The translations under genes and the position numbers were made by a program. Below are positions 61,860-64,000 of a stretch of DNA of 64,000 nt, piece by piece. The notes below the pieces were generated by a model. That model had not been told where the DNA came from. It saw nothing but the letters and a program-made list of their open reading frames with translations, and ran no database searches. The stretch's first letter is position 1. Each line of letters begins with the position of its first letter. Source of the stretch: an uncultured Tenacibaculum sp. (lineage in GTDB: Bacteria; Bacteroidota; Bacteroidia; Flavobacteriales; Flavobacteriaceae). The DNA lies in assembly GCF_947498805.1 (NCBI RefSeq), contig NZ_CANMLT010000005.1, forward strand, positions 1-64,000. The letters are read 5' to 3'.

Positions 61860-64000
61860 TTATAAACTGTTTTCAATTTCATCTTTTGGCCCTACGATTA
61901 ACTTATCGTAAGATCTCATTCCTGTACCTGCAGGTATACGCTTACCAACAATTACATTTTCTTTTAATCCTTCTAAAGTATCTACTTTACCGTTTACGGC
62001 AGCTTCATTTAATACTTTAGTTGTTTCCTGGAATGACGCCGCAGAGATAAACGACTTCGTTTGTAACGAAGCTCTTGTAATACCTTGTAATACTTGCTCA
62101 GCAGTTGCTGGTTGAGCATCACGTGCTATTACTAAGTTTTTATCTGCTCTACGTAAAATTGAATTTTCGTCTCTTAACTCACGTGCAGAAATCATTTGAC
62201 CTGCTCTTAAGTTTTCAGAATCTCCAGCATCTTCAACAACTTTCATTCCGAACATTGCATCATTTTGCTCGATAAAGTCATTCTTATGAATTAATTGATT
62301 CTCTAAGAATAATGTATCTCCAGAATCAATAATTCTAACTTTACGCATCATTTGACGTACAACAACTTCGAAGTGCTTGTCGTTAATTTTTACCCCTTGT
62401 AAACGATATACTTCTTGAATTTCGTTTACTAAGTACTCTTGCACTGCAGAAGGTCCTTTAATATTTAAAATATCTACAGGAGTAGTAGCTCCATCAGATA
62501 ATGGCATACCCGCTTTGATAAAGTCATTTTCTTGAACTAAGATTTGGTTTGATAACTTGATTAAGTACTTGTTAATCTCTCCAGTTTTAGATTCAATAAT
62601 AATCTCACGATTACCACGCTTGATTTTACCAAATGATACTACACCATCTGTTTTAGCAACTACTGCTGGGTTAGAAGGATTACGAGCTTCGAATAACTCT
62701 GTTACACGTGGTAAACCTCCAGTAATATCCCCTGCTTTACCAGATTTTCTAGGAATCTTAACTAAAGTATGACCAGACTCTACTTTGTCTCCGTCACTTA
62801 CCATTAAGTGTGCTCCCACTGGTAAACTGTATGAACGCAATGCGTTACCATCAGCATCTTCTATAATTAAAGAAGGAATAATCTTCTTGTTCTTAGAATC
62901 TGTAATTACTTTCTCTTGGAAACCAGTTTGTTCATCGATTTCTACAGAGAAGTTAATTCCTTGCTCTAAATTATCGAATTTAACTTTTCCTGAGAACTCA
63001 GAAACGATAACTCCGTTAAATGGATCCCACTGACATACAGCTTCTCCTTTCTTAATAGACTTACGATCTTTATCGAAAATGATAGATCCGTAAGGAATAT
63101 TATTCGTACTTAAGGTAATATCTGTTTTCTTATCGAAAATTTTGATTTCAGCAGTACGAGAAATAACGATATCTACTTCTTCACCATTGTTATCTTTTCC
63201 TTTTACTGTACGTAAATCGTCAATAACAACCTTACCGTCAAATTTCGCTATTAATTTATTCTCTTCTGAAATATTTCCTGCAACCCCTCCAACGTGGAAT
63301 GTACGTAATGTTAACTGCGTACCAGGCTCTCCAATCGATTGTGCTGCAATTACACCAACTGCTTCACCAATTTGAACTTTCTTAGCATTCGACATACTTT
63401 GTCCGTAACACTTCGCACAAATTCCGCGCTTAGCTTCACAAGTTAATGCTGAACGAACTTCTACTCTATCTAATCCTGCTTCTTCAATTACATCTGCTAA
63501 TTTAGGTGTAATTAACTCTCCAGCTCCTACTAATACTTCATCTGTAGTTGGGTGATATACATCATATAATGCTGAACGTCCAGAAATTCTTTCGCTTAAT
63601 GGCTCAACGATTTCATCATTCTTCTTTAATGGTCTTACTTCTAAACCTCTTAAAGTACCACAATCTTCTTCGTTTACGATAACATCCTGAGATACATCTA
63701 CTAAACGACGTGTTAAGTATCCTGCATCGGCAGTTTTTAATGCTGTATCGGCAAGACCTTTACGAGCACCGTGCGTAGAGATAAAGTATTCTAAAATTGA
63801 TAACCCTTCTTTAAAGTTAGAAAGAATCGGGTTTTCAATAATTTCTCCACCACCTGCAGTAGATTTTTTAGGCTTTGCCATTAATCCACGCATACCAGTT
63901 AACTGACGAATCTGCTCTTTAGATCCACGAGCTCCAGAATCTAACATCATAAATACCGAGTTAAATCCTTGCTGGTCTTCACGTAAACGCTTCATAGATA
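61860..64000 (-). CDS. rpoC: RNA polymerase beta' subunit, C-terminal half (partial)
   Basis: About 713 residues of the beta' subunit; the 5' part lies beyond the right edge. Visible landmarks are [20 protein letters not shown] and MRGLMAKP near the start (bridge-helix side), the zinc-binding [14 protein letters not shown], the trigger-loop [14 protein letters not shown], and [20 protein letters not shown]. The E. coli equivalent begins near residue 715, so roughly half the gene is here. Normal and intact to its stop. Confidence 0.97.
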   Translation of the reverse strand, partial: SMKRLREDQQGFNSVFMMLDSGARGSKEQIRQLTGMRGLMAKPKKSTAGGGEIIENPILSNFKEGLSILEYFISTHGARKGLADTALKTADAGYLTRRLVDVSQDVIVNEEDCGTLRGLEVRPLKKNDEIVEPLSERISGRSALYDVYHPTTDEVLVGAGELITPKLADVIEEAGLDRVEVRSALTCEAKRGICAKCYGQSMSNAKKVQIGEAVGVIAAQSIGEPGTQLTLRTFHVGGVAGNISEENKLIAKFDGKVVIDDLRTVKGKDNNGEEVDIVISRTAEIKIFDKKTDITLSTNNIPYGSIIFDKDRKSIKKGEAVCQWDPFNGVIVSEFSGKVKFDNLEQGINFSVEIDEQTGFQEKVITDSKNKKIIPSLIIEDADGNALRSYSLPVGAHLMVSDGDKVESGHTLVKIPRKSGKAGDITGGLPRVTELFEARNPSNPAVVAKTDGVVSFGKIKRGNREIIIESKTGEINKYLIKLSNQILVQENDFIKAGMPLSDGATTPVDILNIKGPSAVQEYLVNEIQEVYRLQGVKINDKHFEVVVRQMMRKVRIIDSGDTLFLENQLIHKNDFIEQNDAMFGMKVVEDAGDSENLRAGQMISARELRDENSILRRADKNLVIARDAQPATAEQVLQGITRASLQTKSFISAASFQETTKVLNEAAVNGKVDTLEGLKENVIVGKRIPAGTGMRSYDKLIVGPKDEIENSL

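Overview
The window looks like a low-GC chromosome segment from a marine-type Flavobacteriaceae (Bacteroidota), perhaps near Tenacibaculum or Polaribacter; I cannot fix the genus. The evidence is AT-rich codon use, TonB-dependent receptors with N-terminal carboxypeptidase-regulatory-like domains, a metalloprotease ending in a type A type IX secretion sorting domain, weak Shine-Dalgarno signals, and promoters of the Bacteroidota form TTTG-N19-TANNTTTG (clearest before the tRNAs). No phage genes, transposase or CRISPR array were seen.

Layout. 0.2-3.8 kb (-): a TonB-dependent receptor followed by an exported bleomycin-hydrolase-like peptidase. 3.9-4.4 kb: a tandemly duplicated tRNA-Lys/tRNA-Tyr cassette. 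4.5-6.0 kb (-): MlaE/MlaF-type lipid ABC pair. 6.1-7.8 kb: PafA-like alkaline phosphatase. 8.0-14.5 kb (-): a YqaE-type peptide, a secreted M12-like metalloprotease and an M14 carboxypeptidase. 14.6-19.2 kb: bestrophin, methyltransferase, small exported basic protein, amidohydrolase-SnoaL fusion. 19.5-26.4 kb (+): a likely lysine-catabolism end module in which HglS makes D-2-hydroxyglutarate from 2-oxoadipate and a YdiJ-like FAD/Fe-S enzyme oxidises it to 2-oxoglutarate, with an Lrp-type regulator, a Dph6-like enzyme and an MFS carrier. 27-33.2 kb: citrulline hydrolase (-), then xdhA, xdhB, a small membrane protein and xdhC for purine oxidation. 33.3-36.2 kb (+): five small, mostly unrecognised genes. 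36.3-43.6 kb: beta-lactamase-like/TPR protein, SGNH hydrolase, and a minus-strand cluster of HAD phosphatase, TPR-like protein, DUF2141 protein, alpha/beta hydrolase and TonB receptor. 43.8-49.6 kb: pdxH, sixA, ppx, an OmpA-family protein, a thioredoxin and a DUF885 peptidase.

49.6-60.2 kb (-) is the most unusual part. Small orphan genes, many resembling immunity proteins, alternate with a repeated spacer of about 210 bp whose ends are inverted copies of a roughly 24-bp motif and whose middle carries a terminator hairpin. One unit keeps what may be the C-terminal tail of a lost toxin immediately before a candidate immunity gene. The same spacer borders a three-gene operon encoding a secreted TPR/MORN-repeat protein and two DUF3857/transglutaminase-like proteins, of which only one keeps its catalytic cysteine.

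60.2-64 kb: an LRR-like lipoprotein (+), then a DUF3467 gene and the 3' half of rpoC (-), which runs off the right edge. All functional names come from reading motifs by eye; no database search was possible.
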